Assembly: GCF_000247815.1 (NCBI RefSeq)
Contig: NC_021673.1
Coordinates: 46,622,081-46,686,080, forward strand
Length of the DNA stretch: 64,000 bases
Source: Ficedula albicollis
Taxonomy: Eukaryota; Chordata; Aves; Passeriformes; Muscicapidae
Direction: 5' to 3'
Shown: in pieces, positions 39,239 through 50,960 of the stretch
Position numbering within the stretch: position 1 is the first letter of the stretch
How the letters are laid out: every line of letters begins with the position of its first letter
The notes under the pieces: generated by a model
Database searches by the model: none
What the model was told of the DNA's origin: nothing
What the model saw: the letters and a program-made list of their open reading frames with translations, nothing else
Made by a program: the position numbers and the translations under genes

Positions 39239-39622
39239 TAAAGTAGGCTTAATGTAAGACGTTGGTGTTGAAAATTGAGCTTTTTTGTTTTTTCTACATT
39301 GATTTACCCAAGCAGCTTTGTTATCAACCACATTTCACTGTGAGGTTTTTGGTTTAGTTTAGATGTGTGATAGTACAATAACTTGTCTTTTTTAAGTCCT
39401 CTATTAGCAGGTTCTGTAATGATAGTTTCATCTACAAATCACTTAATAGATCAAATTTTGTAGGCTAATTGCTTGTTGTCGTATTTTTGGCATCACTGTG
39501 TAATCATAGAGAGCGGAATTCTGTACTTATGCTCCATACAGCAGTGGTGAGGCAAATTATTTTGGAGGACACATGAGGAAAGAGGATCTTGCACATGGAT
39601 TGGTAATATTGAATTGACAGCT

Positions 39623-39654
39623 TTTATTTAGATTTAAAATTAAATCTAAATAAA
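39623..39654. repeat. Perfect 14-bp AT-rich inverted repeat, 4-nt loop
   Basis: The left arm TTTATTTAGATTTA and the right arm TAAATCTAAATAAA are exact reverse complements around AAAT. The context is intronic. It has no U-run typical of a bacterial terminator, and none is expected here. Confidence 0.93.
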
Positions 39655-40088
39655 TCTAAAGGAATCTGTTCATTTCAAAGCCAGATTCTGTTCTGGCTTT
39701 ACTTGAATACTTTTTTGATTGATGCACTTGCTTGATGCTTGCTTGATGCATTGAAACCCCAGCTCCAGTTTTATCTCTTGTCAAAGTAATCTGCTTTGCT
39801 TTTAAAGGCTAATGAGTAACAAGGAGCAGCTGGAAAACTGAGTTTTGAAGCATAAGTCTATTCTGTGCCCATATTAATTTTACAGTGGTGTTACATGTCT
39901 TGGCTTACATGTCTTGACAATACTCATTACAAGATCCCTAAGAGTTCTACAACAGTACACATACCCGATTGAATGGTGGCCATTAATTATTGACTATGTC
40001 GTATTCCGCTATTCATGTGTCACAAAATGCATCACAAATACCCTTGGTCTGGTTTTATTGAGATGTTTTGAATAAGATACCATTTAAA

Positions 40089-40337
40089 TCAGAGCTTGTA
40101 AAACAGAATCAAATCTTCTTGTATTTTCCATTTCTGATGCTTAATATGTCTTTTACAGATGGTAGCACCTTCACTTGAATACTTTTTTTTTAGATAGTCC
40201 ATGTGTAATGTGGTAACCTTATCCAGCTGCCTAGGCAATACAGTCACCACTTTTCCATTGCACTTAAGTACTTCATGATAGATGGGGCTGATAGCAGTAC
40301 CCAGGTTCAGGAGAGGAGTTCGCTCTTCGTGGTCCAA
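40089..40337 (-). other. Unrecognised minus-strand open frame, 82 codons
   Basis: The frame begins MDHEERTPLLNLGTAISP and contains a lysine-rich, mixed-charge second half (HMDYLKKKYSSEGAT, KRHIKHQKWK). Its composition is more protein-like than that of most intronic frames here, but it lacks recognisable splice sites or a promoter and matches no family I know. It lies about 120 bp from a CR1 3' end. It could be a fragment of an old element or processed copy. Confidence 0.2.
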
Positions 40338-40460
40338 GTACTTTCAGATTAATTTGCACGTCTGTTTTGGAGAAGTTTTGTTATATGTCCCAGAGTTGAC
40401 CCACATTAGCTGAAAAGAATTTGAAATTTCAATTTTATATATGGACTCTATTTTGTGACT

Positions 40461-40621
40461 CTGGCACAGGTTTCCCAGGGAGGCTGTGGATGTCCCAACT
40501 CTGGCAGTGTTCAAAGCTAGGTTGGATAACACCATGACCAAACCTGGGGAACAGTGTGAGTGTGACTAGATGATCTTTAAGGTCCTTTCCAATCCCTAAC
40601 ATTCTGTGATTATATGATTCT
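40461..40621 (+). mobile_element. CR1 LINE 3' end
   Basis: This sense-orientation CR1 terminus has CCCAGGGAGGCTGTGGATGT, CAGTGTTCAAAGCTAGGTTG, GATGATCTTTAAGGTCCTTT, then CCAATCC and the terminal ATTCTGTGATTATATGATTC repeat. Compared with the usual 3' end, a piece between the GGTTGGAT and TAGATGATC blocks is shortened or altered. It is 5'-truncated and non-coding. Confidence 0.92.
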
Positions 40622-41846
40622 GCAACTTAATGTAGGTTTAACAATGGTATAGTGTGCATAATTTCTTTAGTGCTCTTATTCATTCTCTTTCCAAAGACAT
40701 TAATATATAAAAGTTTAAGAAAGTAAAAATCAGGAATCAAAGATTTCTGATGGAAGGTGTCTGTCTTCTCATCCATATACTAACGAGAAAAAGCTGTTTT
40801 AAATTTTGCTGAAGTGTAGGTTATTTACTTCCATTTCTTCATTAATATAAACATTACAATTTTTTGTCTTCTCTGCACTTTTTGTCCTTCTTGAACTTCA
40901 GCATTCCAGGTCATTGTGGCAAGTCTCAGAGATAGACATACCAATGTGACTTATTGCCTGGAGAAACAATTCTTCAGTTCGCTTTTATTTAGAAATTCTT
41001 ACTAGAAGAAGGCATTATCCTTTCAGCTCATAAGTATCAACAGTGGAGTTTGAGCAGTAGTGGCACCTGTCTCAGGGAACTTGCTCACTTAACCAAAAGA
41101 AAACCTCCACATACTACACTTGGACAGTAATTTTTAGGATTGAGCTATAAATGAAACACAATACAAATTATTTTTAAATGTGTTCTTTAGACAAAATGTT
41201 TACTTTTTTCCCTCTAGCAGAGTGACTGTATAGGGTCATGGTCCAAAGCTGCTGCAAGTTAATGATATTAAATGAAAAGTCCTGCAAGCCAACCTCTCAG
41301 GTGCCCTGGGGCAGGGATTGGTCATAAATAGCACTGCCTAGGATAGTAGTATGTCTTGATGATGGGGGGGATGACAGTGGTCAGAATTACTAGTAGTGAC
41401 TGATCTTGTTACTTGAAAACTTTTTTGTTCCTATTTCAGAAATAATTTAAATTTTAATATATTTGGAATATTTCAGGATACAGAGTAAGGCAGACAGGCA
41501 AAATTCTACAATATTGCTGAGAATCCTGAATTTTCAGTCACCTTGATTATTTTGGTTTGAGGCATCTTTTGCATGTACATTTTATTGCATTTTGCTGAAG
41601 AGATGTCAGGTCAGTATATTCAGCCAGTACAGAATGGCACAATAGCACAGGTCCCTTTGCTTTGTGCTTATTGTCACAGAAGGAGCATAACCGCTCATTG
41701 GGAGCCCAGGAACACTTAACATGAAAAGAGTGCATAAGTCTCCTTCAAACTTCTATTCACACTTCGACCACTTAATGGACCTAATTTGTTCCTCATAACA
41801 GAACAATCACCAAGGTTACTTTTGATTTCTTTTCTCTCTTGTTAAG

Positions 41847-41945
41847 GCACAGAAATCTGGCACAGGAGGGGACACACAGGCTGCTGAAGACCTTCTGCTT
41901 ATCAATAAACCCCTGATAGACCTGATAAGCCGGCTTATTCAATTG
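41847..41945 (+). CDS. ULK4: ULK4 internal exon C (HEAT/ARM-repeat region)
   Basis: This 99-nt exon is exactly 33 codons and starts and ends in phase 0. The acceptor is a pyrimidine-rich tract ending TTAAG and the donor is TTG/GTGAGA. The peptide opens with a flexible hydrophilic linker (AQKSGTGGDTQAAED), followed by a leucine/isoleucine-rich helix (LLLINKPLIDLISRLIQL). This matches my memory of the ULK4 C-terminal region, where AQKSG and a run of LLL..PL.DLIS.LI follow the previous exon's sequence. As a symmetric 0-0 exon it could be skipped without breaking the frame. Whether that happens cannot be told from the sequence. Confidence 0.85.
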
Positions 41946-43446
41946 GTGAGAGTTTGCTTGTTTGTAACTTTATGGAATGTTGCTGAAGTTGGAATTATGC
42001 AACTGAAATCAACATATTAGAGCTCTGTTTACTAGTTTTTAATTGTTTATAAGTTCCAACCTTACATTCTAACTCTTTGTAAGAAGTTATAGATCACAGT
42101 TGCCAGTTACCAGTGATGTCAGAATAAGTCTGTCCAGAGCGTAGGAGTGGGATGAGGGGCAGACTGCAGGTTCTCAGTTTGGATGTGTAGAGCCAACATT
42201 TGTCCTTCAGAATGAACTAGTCACCACTGCATAGAAAAAGGATGGCATTCAAAATTTGAAACTCATAGTACTTTTCCTTTAGAAAAATCAGTAAATGCAA
42301 AATTAATTCGTAGTGAGTGATGTGTTTTAATATTCTTTTCCGGGGTTTGAGCCTTCTAAGTTTTCTCAAGGGGTTTGTTATATTTCAACATGATCCTGAG
42401 GGATTTATGGGTGGGAGTGGTCCCTGGTGATCTGTAATCATCTCTGAAGTGTGTCTGTTTAAAGGCAGTCCTTTCCAGGGTTTACTAGATGTCACAGCAC
42501 TGCATTGAAATCTCCACAGACTGCTGCATTGTGGCCCTAATGCATCCCATCAGCTCAACCTCTGTCATACAGAGATGTATATTTACTGTGCGTGTGTAAT
42601 GGTATGTAGTAGAGGAGTGCTTCTTGGGCTGGACAGTGCTTTTAGAGGCTGCATCAGCCTTTTAGTCAACATAAATCCGTTAAAATGGTATGTGAGAATT
42701 TCAGTGTATCAGAGTATCCTTTCTAAGTTATTTCACTTAGGGGTGTTTCAGATTGACTCTGTTCTCTTACAGGCCCTTTTTTCATTTAAATAGAGGATTT
42801 CAGGTTTTTTGTGATGCCAGTACTGTCATCCTTCTACTATCTTTAGCACAGTCTGTCATCTATTTTAGGGAAGTGTGTGGTTCCTTTTTTATTAATTTTT
42901 GGCATTATACTTGGTGCTAAGTCCTCCTCCGATGGATTTGTTTAAACCATCTGTTGACAAAGGCTTTTTGGAAATGTTCTCTGAATGTCCTAAAACAAAG
43001 TGAATTTCCACTATTTAATATTTCATCTTAATAAACTCTTTTAATTTATTTTTGTTGATTTTTAAAAATCACTGTATATGATAAATAGTATGGCATGAAA
43101 AGATGCAAATGTTCCTTTAAAATGAAACTAGTCATAAATTTAAACTACATTAACTTTTTTAAGAACAGAAAATTAGAAGCCAAGCTTTAACTCAGCCTAT
43201 AACACCTGGAAGTCAGTTTATAAGTTTTTAATTAAAGGATAGGATAATTGTATAGTTAGAGTGTACTGATTAGATTGTGACTTGCCCTTGTATTTCAGAA
43301 GCATGGCTGTAAATTACCAGTAGGTTTTGCTTTGTTCTGTTCTTCTGAAGATTCCAGTTTGTTTAAAATACTTATTCTAAATCTTCTGATTTTAGCTTAG
43401 CATACAGGTAAAAGATAAAAATTACCAGTGCCTCTTCTACAGATAC

Positions 43447-44197
<751 letters not shown>

Positions 44198-44252
44198 CAT
44201 ACATACATACATACATACATACATACATGTATGTTTTGTTTTGTTTTGTTTT
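44198..44252. repeat. (CATA)n and (TTTTG)n tail of the GATA array
   Basis: About eight CATA units directly follow the last GATA unit. After GTATG comes a short (TTTTG) run of about four units, making a compound microsatellite. The switch from GATA to CATA needs one base change per unit and probably arose by spread of a variant repeat. Confidence 0.95.
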
Positions 44253-46079
44253 CAGTTTTGTAAAGATTCTGTGAGGGATTTTCTCTTGTTTGTATCTGTG
44301 AAGGTTATTTCAACTAGGTTTGTTGAATTTGATTTTTCAAATATTTTTTCCTGCTGATGTATTAAACATTTCCTGTTAAGCCTAGAAGAGTTTGAGCAAT
44401 GGAATAATCATTTTAGCATTTAGGAACCACTTGTTTAAAACTATTTATGCTCTAATCTCTTCAAATAGAAATAGATTCTTTGTGAAGTCTAGAGCATGTC
44501 TCAAGATGTATGTGCTCTCCACCCTTCAAAATGCCTCAGGCCTACCTAAACTGAAATTCTGTGAAGCTGCCAGTAGTGGTTCTCTGTATTCATTGGGCTG
44601 TGTGGCTGCATAACCCCTCCTTACTGCTGTTTGGAGGCATTCAGTTCTTTGTGAGCTTTCATTTCTGGAGATAATGAAGGTCTTAAATTTTGAGCTAATC
44701 ATTACTTGAAAATATTGAGTTAAAATTATTTTCTCTGCTTTGCTATTTCTCCCTATCTTAGTGTATTTATAGTTTCTTTTAGTCATTTACATAGTTTCCT
44801 AGTCACATTGTTTCCTAGTTTCTAGTTTCCCAGTTTCCTAGTCACACTGTAATTGTTTTCCCTCACTGAAACATATATCCTTCAAGTAGATTATTGTTCT
44901 ATGTCTCATTTACTTGTCTTTTTATTTTGCTCAAGTTCTACATGTTTTTCTCTCAATAATCCCTCAAAAAATCAATGAGGGTTAAACTTCAAAATGTCAA
45001 AAACTTTGAATCAATTTTTCCCTTCCATAGTTGTGCTTTAGTCTGTCACTGAAGGCATTGCAAAGCAATTTTCAGAAACCTAGACTGCAGTTAAATGAAA
45101 CTTCAGTAATTTAACAGTGCGAAAGGAGAAGTAATTACAAACTCTGTCATGCAGGAAACACTGCAAATATGGAGAATTCAGTATTTAATCCCAAGATCAT
45201 TATTATCATAATTGATCAATAAGATGAAAAAAGTTGAGCATTTAGTCTTCTCCTTGGCAATTTTGTGTTAAAAAGTTAATTACATTTACCTGTGTGGCGT
45301 AATGTTTCTTTGCTTAACATAAACATCATTTGAATATTATTCTTAAACCTACAGCAATTGTAGAACATACGAAACATCTTATTTTTGATGTACTATTACA
45401 CTGAAAAAGAAATTACTTTTGAAATCACTTCAGTGTGGATTTTCACAAAGTTTCAGAAACCAAGCCAGTACCTATAAAAAGGAATTTTGTTTTCTGTAGG
45501 TCCTAGATTCAGTTCCTTGGTAGACCTTCCAGTTGTTTCTGGAGCCTACTAGACTGCCAGGAGAGAATTTTTCTTGACTTCTGGTGGGAGGCTTCATCAT
45601 TGTAGTATCACCAGAAAATTTGCACTTGGTTGCTGTGCTCCATATGTTGGAATTGTTGAAAGTCCAGTTAGTCGTGTCTAAATGTGAAGAGGACAAATAT
45701 GAAGCCTCAGTGCACACAGATTAATGAGATGGCCTTTTCTAGGCATTTTTTGTCTCTATATTGCACTGACTCTAAGGCTGTGCTCAGATTGCATTTTCAA
45801 AGTGAAGTTATTTGCTAATGAATATTGAAAATGTCTGCAGAAGATGGTAACTGTAGAATTTTATTTCACATTTCTTTCTCTAGGAATACAGACTGTTCTG
45901 TGGTCAGAGTGGAGAGACATATATTTATATCCTTTATTTGAAGTATTCTCTCATATAGTGATACCCTAAAAACCAAAAATCTCCAAAAAACATACCAGCG
46001 GAAAAAAGAAAATGTTGTTACATGCACAGAATTTCAGAATGGGGATTTAGTTTCTCAACAATTAGTCTAGATTAAAATT

Positions 46080-46266
46080 AAGTGAATATATATGTATTTT
46101 TTGTTAGGTAGGAAAACGGCACTGAATAAAAATACAATATTTTATTTTTTAATTTAAAACTGTGCATATTTAGAAGTGAATATATATGTATTTTTTGTTA
46201 GCTAGGAAAACGGCACTGAATAAAAATACAATACTTTATTTTTTAATTTAAAACTGTGCATATTTA
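46080..46266. repeat. Two-copy tandem duplication, period 94 bp
   Basis: The copies at 46080-46172 and 46174-46266 run from AAGTGAATATATATGTATTT to AAAACTGTGCATATTTA. Only two substitutions were seen (TTAGGTAGG versus TTAGCTAGG and ATATTTTATT versus ATACTTTATT). This is the longest of the local duplications. Confidence 0.96.
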
Positions 46267-47619
46267 CTAATAAGAATAGCATAGTAAAACTAGCAGATTA
46301 ATGGTGATGTTTTGCTTTTACATTTTGTACAATGTTTGCAAAATCATCTTCCCTATAGATCCCCATGGTGCTTTCTTTACAGCACATTCTGTAATCACAT
46401 TAGTGATCTAATGAATATCTGTCTCTTACCGTAATAAACTCTCTATGTGTATAACCTCATTACTGCACCGAAATAGTGTCCCCTCCGGGTAATCCAGGCA
46501 CTTTCATTGTAGCTCTAAAATTAGATGCTCTAACAATTCCAACGGTGTGAAAACTGCCACTTCAGCTCAAATGATCACACGTTTATTGCAGTGGTTTGCA
46601 ATTCATGAACACACTGCCACTCATTTTAAAATGATGGAATTTTTGAGAGCAGATCGCAGAAATATTGATGTGCAACAACAAAAATCTTCCTGTTCTTCAC
46701 GACATTAACTCTAAAATACACAGACACGTTCCATCTAGAAAGCAAAAGAAAATAGAATTTTGTGTTATAAGCTTGTTTACAGACAAGTATAACATGGCCA
46801 TAAAAATTAAGCAAAGAGTTATACGCTGCTTTCATTGCACAGAAGTCTTGTAATGAGGTATTATTTTAAAATAAGTGAAAAATAGATATATGGTTTTTGG
46901 TTAGAGAATGGCAGAATTTATGACCTTAGCTTTTCAGTAATTTATTTTAGGGTGCTGGATTGTCTTGAAGCTATACACTAGCCTAGAATATTAACAGCTG
47001 CAAGGAGAAGTACTGCTAACTTTTCTATCTTGCTGAAAGGCTGAATCCATAATCCTCTCTAAGACTGGTAAAGGAAAAGGAAACTTCATGTAATTACGAG
47101 ATATTAAAGGGCAGATACTCTTTTTAAGTGTTAGAATTAGTTTCTTCATGGGTTTCTACTATCCTGAAAGAACAAAAACTATAAATGCATTTCAAGCAAA
47201 CGTGCTTCATACCAAATTGGATTGTTCTGATTAGAAAAATAATCAGAATGCTGTTCCATCTAATTACGAGATGAACCATCCATCTATATTCATTGTTGAA
47301 CAACATGATTATGTTTTTCCTGTTCTTGTTAAACATGAGATACTATTTACTTGAAAGTTGAATTTTCATTCTTGGTTTTCTATATGTACAGATATTTATC
47401 CTATTTTCAGCCATTGATGCTTTTTTATACAGCTAATTTTCTTCAGATCCCCTACTCTTTATAACCAGTACTAACATTGACTGGCAGCCAGTGCTAAATT
47501 TCTGGTTACCAGCTTACAACTTTTGACATCTAAATCACTACTTGTCAGAAGTGAAACAGCAAAATGATGAGAGTTACAGAGAAAAATGCTGATGTGGACA
47601 TACTTAAATAGGGACGTTG

Positions 47620-48530
47620 CTTAGAGTTCCTCTTCCACCTTAATTATTGATGACTTGGACTGTAGGCCAATGATTCTCATTCCCTCCAGAGTAAATATGG
47701 CCTTTCCTATTCCAAACTTGTGTTTTTCTTCATACAAGACCTGTCCTGCTATTGTTTTGCCCTGAATTTTCCCAGGGCAACAGCAACTTGCTCCCCAAAG
47801 TCTAATTAACACTGAAGCACAAAGGGACTCTGGGGAAGCAGAGGAGCAGAAGAGCCTGAGGTACAACAGGGGATGAAAGACTTCATTGGCATTGGTGATT
47901 GAGTAATGTGATGTCATAACTGGCAGATGTTGAGAACTACAGATTGATACTTGGAACATGGTCACTGAAAGCCTGTGAGGAGCAAGACTATATGATGCCA
48001 AGATAGATTGGATGGAAAGTTCCCTCTCACTGGATTGAAAGGGTTTTCCTTTCTCTTGTTGGGGAACAAAGAACAACAACAATGATAAAATGTTGAGCAT
48101 GCCAGAAGGAGAGAATCAAGGTCCAAGCAAGGCCATTGGCCCAAGCACAGCTTCTCATCTAGGGCTAAGTGTACCACTGCCTCACTAACTGGATGTTCCT
48201 GCTGCAATCAGCCTTGGGAATAATGCTAACCAGCTGGACTTGCTTATTTGCTTCCTTGACAGTCATGGTGTTGGGAAGAACTGAGGTTGTGGTACTTTAT
48301 GGATTTCTTCACAGATGTTTGTTGTAGGAACAGTCCTCTATGGAGACTGACAGCTTTCCACTCCTCCTATATTTAGTGAATATCTTGGAAGAAAACATTG
48401 GGACCAGTCTGACTTCCAAGTATAGCTGTTGCAATACTGACTGAACATGGAATTTTTGTGCCTGTGGAGCCCAGAGAATTAGCCTCCACTGCAATACCCA
48501 GGCAAAGATGTATCTGGCCAAAATTTTCAT
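47620..48530 (-). other. Unrecognised block with several minus-strand open frames
   Basis: About 900 bases differ in texture from the AT-rich surroundings, with fewer T runs and higher GC. On the minus strand there are frames of 73 codons (48309-48530), 81 codons (47962-48207) and 159 codons (47621-48100), the last being the longest non-satellite frame in the window. The frames are separate, have no family motif that I recognise, and have no clear splice sites. It may be an old inserted element or processed copy, or chance. No function is assigned. Confidence 0.3.
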
Positions 48531-50774
48531 TGATTTTTCATTTTTTACCTTTATTTAGCCAACAAACATTTGAAAATTGAATGTAATCCTTGTGATTTTC
48601 TTCGGGGGTTGGTTGATGTAGCTGCCTGCACTGATCTAGTAACTAACTTGGAATGCTACTTTTAGAAGGTGTGAGAGACATACATTAAAGTAGTTGTCCT
48701 TCTTTCTCTAATTGGATTTTATTTCAATGAAGGAAATAAAAGTTGTCTCAAAGCCCCAAGTGAAATCAGCAGATTTTTTTTCCAATTTGTTAAGGATTAA
48801 AGATATAAATGGAACTATAAGGCATGTTACTATTTGTAGCTTTTCCTGCTTTTTAGCCTTGTTAATTGCGTTGATGATGTTATTAGAGAAGTCTGGATGA
48901 CAGAAAGGAAATAATCAAACAAGTGGCATTTACATTGGAATGAAGAAAAAACATACAGCAAAACTGAGGAGGAAATATCTGTTGCGGTCCTGTCACTTGG
49001 ATAGTATTAGGTCAAATAGAATGTGATATGTCTTGAGGCTATATATTCAGAAATTACATCTCAGTTCAGTCTGTTTTAAACAGCAACTCTGTGAAGCTAG
49101 TAGAAAACAGGATTGTATTTGCATGCAGATCCCTTGGGAATTGCTGCATGAATATTTGAGAGATGTTATGTTGGATGATGTGTTCAGATTGCTTTGAAGT
49201 AACTGTATGGGTTTTTCTCAAAATGAAAAAGCTTAGGAATTTCATACTGCAGATTAAATAAGTAATCATTATTGAAATGATTTGGCATATTTGAACAAAT
49301 TATGTATTTTTTTTCCTTTTATTGTCTGTAAGGATAATCTGCTGTACTTTAATCTGGCTTCTTTGGTGTAAATAATACTTTTGGAATTAGAAAAACTAAT
49401 GGGCATGATGAGGTGTTTTTACACTTCTATACCTAATTGGTTGAGACTACCACTGACATTTTGTTCAGGTCATAGATTATAAGGTGAGGAAAAACTATTG
49501 CAATGATTTAGTTGAGAGTTATATATAGACAGGTCTTTCCTAAATTAATTCCTCATTAGAGTAAATGGTTTTGTTATTTTTTAGGAAAGAAATATTTTTG
49601 TGATATTTGAATTGCCTTTGATGGAGAATCTGTCTCAGTTCTAAGAAAGTTGTTTCAGCCGTTAATCATTCTTATTAAAGAGAGAAAGAAAGAAAGGAAG
49701 TCAAAGTATTATCTTTCTTCTAATCTATATTGTTTTGTCTAAAGTTTTAAGCTGTCATCTCTTATCAGTCCTTTTTCAGGTAAAAGAATTAACCTATCCT
49801 CAGCCTGCGTTTTCCCGCATATGATTGAGAGGATATGATCAAGTCTATTTTAACCCTTCCCTGATAATGCTGTAGACACTGAATTCCTTCAGTTCTTGGC
49901 ATTACATTTTCCAATCTGTCATCCTCTTGCCTGTTCCCAAGAAACCTCTATGATTTTTTTTCACTAGCATTTGTGAACTCCTTGTGCTGACACTAGGCAT
50001 TGCATTCCTGTTGTCATTCCAAAATGTCATTGTCAGTGCCAAATACAGGCCTAATATAATATCTCTATTTGTTATTTCTAGATTTTACTTTCAGGAAATA
50101 TAGAAATCATTTTGATTGTGGTGTCATATTATCAGAAGCTCATTTAAAGCTGATCTCTAGTCATGTCCCTTAATCTTTTCTGTAATTTTGCTTTCCAGGA
50201 AAGAATTTTACATCCTTTTGCTAGGATCTGCTACAGTGTCTGATCTTCAAAGGAGTGCAGAAAAGATAGAATTCAAGAAAATATTTAAAATCTTCAAAAA
50301 GTACCTCCTAATGTGGCTACTTAAAATCCATTAAATAACTAGATAGCCTGTGCTCTACCTCAGGAGGCTTGATTTAGTAATAATTAAATGAAACGTTGTG
50401 GTGTGCATGATATAGAAGATTAGACATCATGGCTATAAAGACACTTTCTCCTATCACTGCTTCTGTTTAAAGTAGAGTAAAATAACATAGTTGGGAACAG
50501 CATTTCTGGTGATGTTATGATGTCACTCCAGATAGACCACTTTACAGAATCAGAGTGCAGATATTGTTATACTGCTGCTTAAGAGTAGATATATTTTAAT
50601 TATATTTTCATCACTTTGTTAAGCTTATTTTAGTGGAATTTTGAGACAATCAACTAGAAATTATTGTTTCCTGTCACACTGCAAATGCTAGTACTCTTCC
50701 AAATCCCCAGTGAAACGCAACTTTTCTGAAATAGGAATTTGTTTCTTATTTGTTTATTTTTCATTCATTTTTAG

Positions 50775-50960
50775 CTTCCCAGTGAAGATACTGAAATATT
50801 TCTGAGTACCTCACAGTGCTTATTATTGCTGGTTCAGCTCTATGGAGGGAACAATCAGGAGAGTATGTCTCCAGAAAACATGCACAGTTTTGCTGAAGTA
50901 CTGAAGGCTAAAGAAGATCCACAAGAACTCAAGCTTTTGTTGAAAATTATAAAGAGACTG
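50775..50960 (+). CDS. ULK4: ULK4 internal exon D (HEAT/ARM-repeat region)
   Basis: This 186-nt exon is exactly 62 codons in phase 0-0, with acceptor TTTTTAG and a consensus donor CTG/GTGAGT. The peptide begins LPSEDTEIFLSTSQ, then LLLLVQLYGGNNQES, MSPENMHSFAEVL, and ends KEDPQELKLLLKIIKRL. Alternating helices and short acidic loops fit HEAT/ARM repeats. The QLYGG..(D/E)S.SPEN and KEDP.E.KLLL..(I/L) features are ones I recall from vertebrate ULK4. The four exons together give 186 uninterrupted codons. The next exon should continue the frame at a codon boundary, but I could not find it in the remaining 13 kb, so the following intron probably extends past the window. Confidence 0.86.

Larger units (their letters stand above)
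38580..41846 (+). other. ULK4: ULK4 intron of about 3.3 kb
   Basis: This intron is bounded by GTATGG and by a pyrimidine-rich tract ending TTAAG. It contains a strongly G/T-rich low-complexity run (about 39138-39238), a perfect 14-bp inverted repeat (39623-39654), a CR1 3' end (about 40461-40621) and two unexplained minus-strand open frames (40089-40337 and 41547-41735). Confidence 0.75.

Noticed and set aside
41547..41735. Cysteine-rich minus-strand frame (CSFCDNKHK...CTCKRC) that could suggest a zinc-binding domain
   Set aside because: The cysteine and histidine spacing fits no standard zinc-finger pattern, the frame is only 62 codons, and no splice or promoter context supports it.
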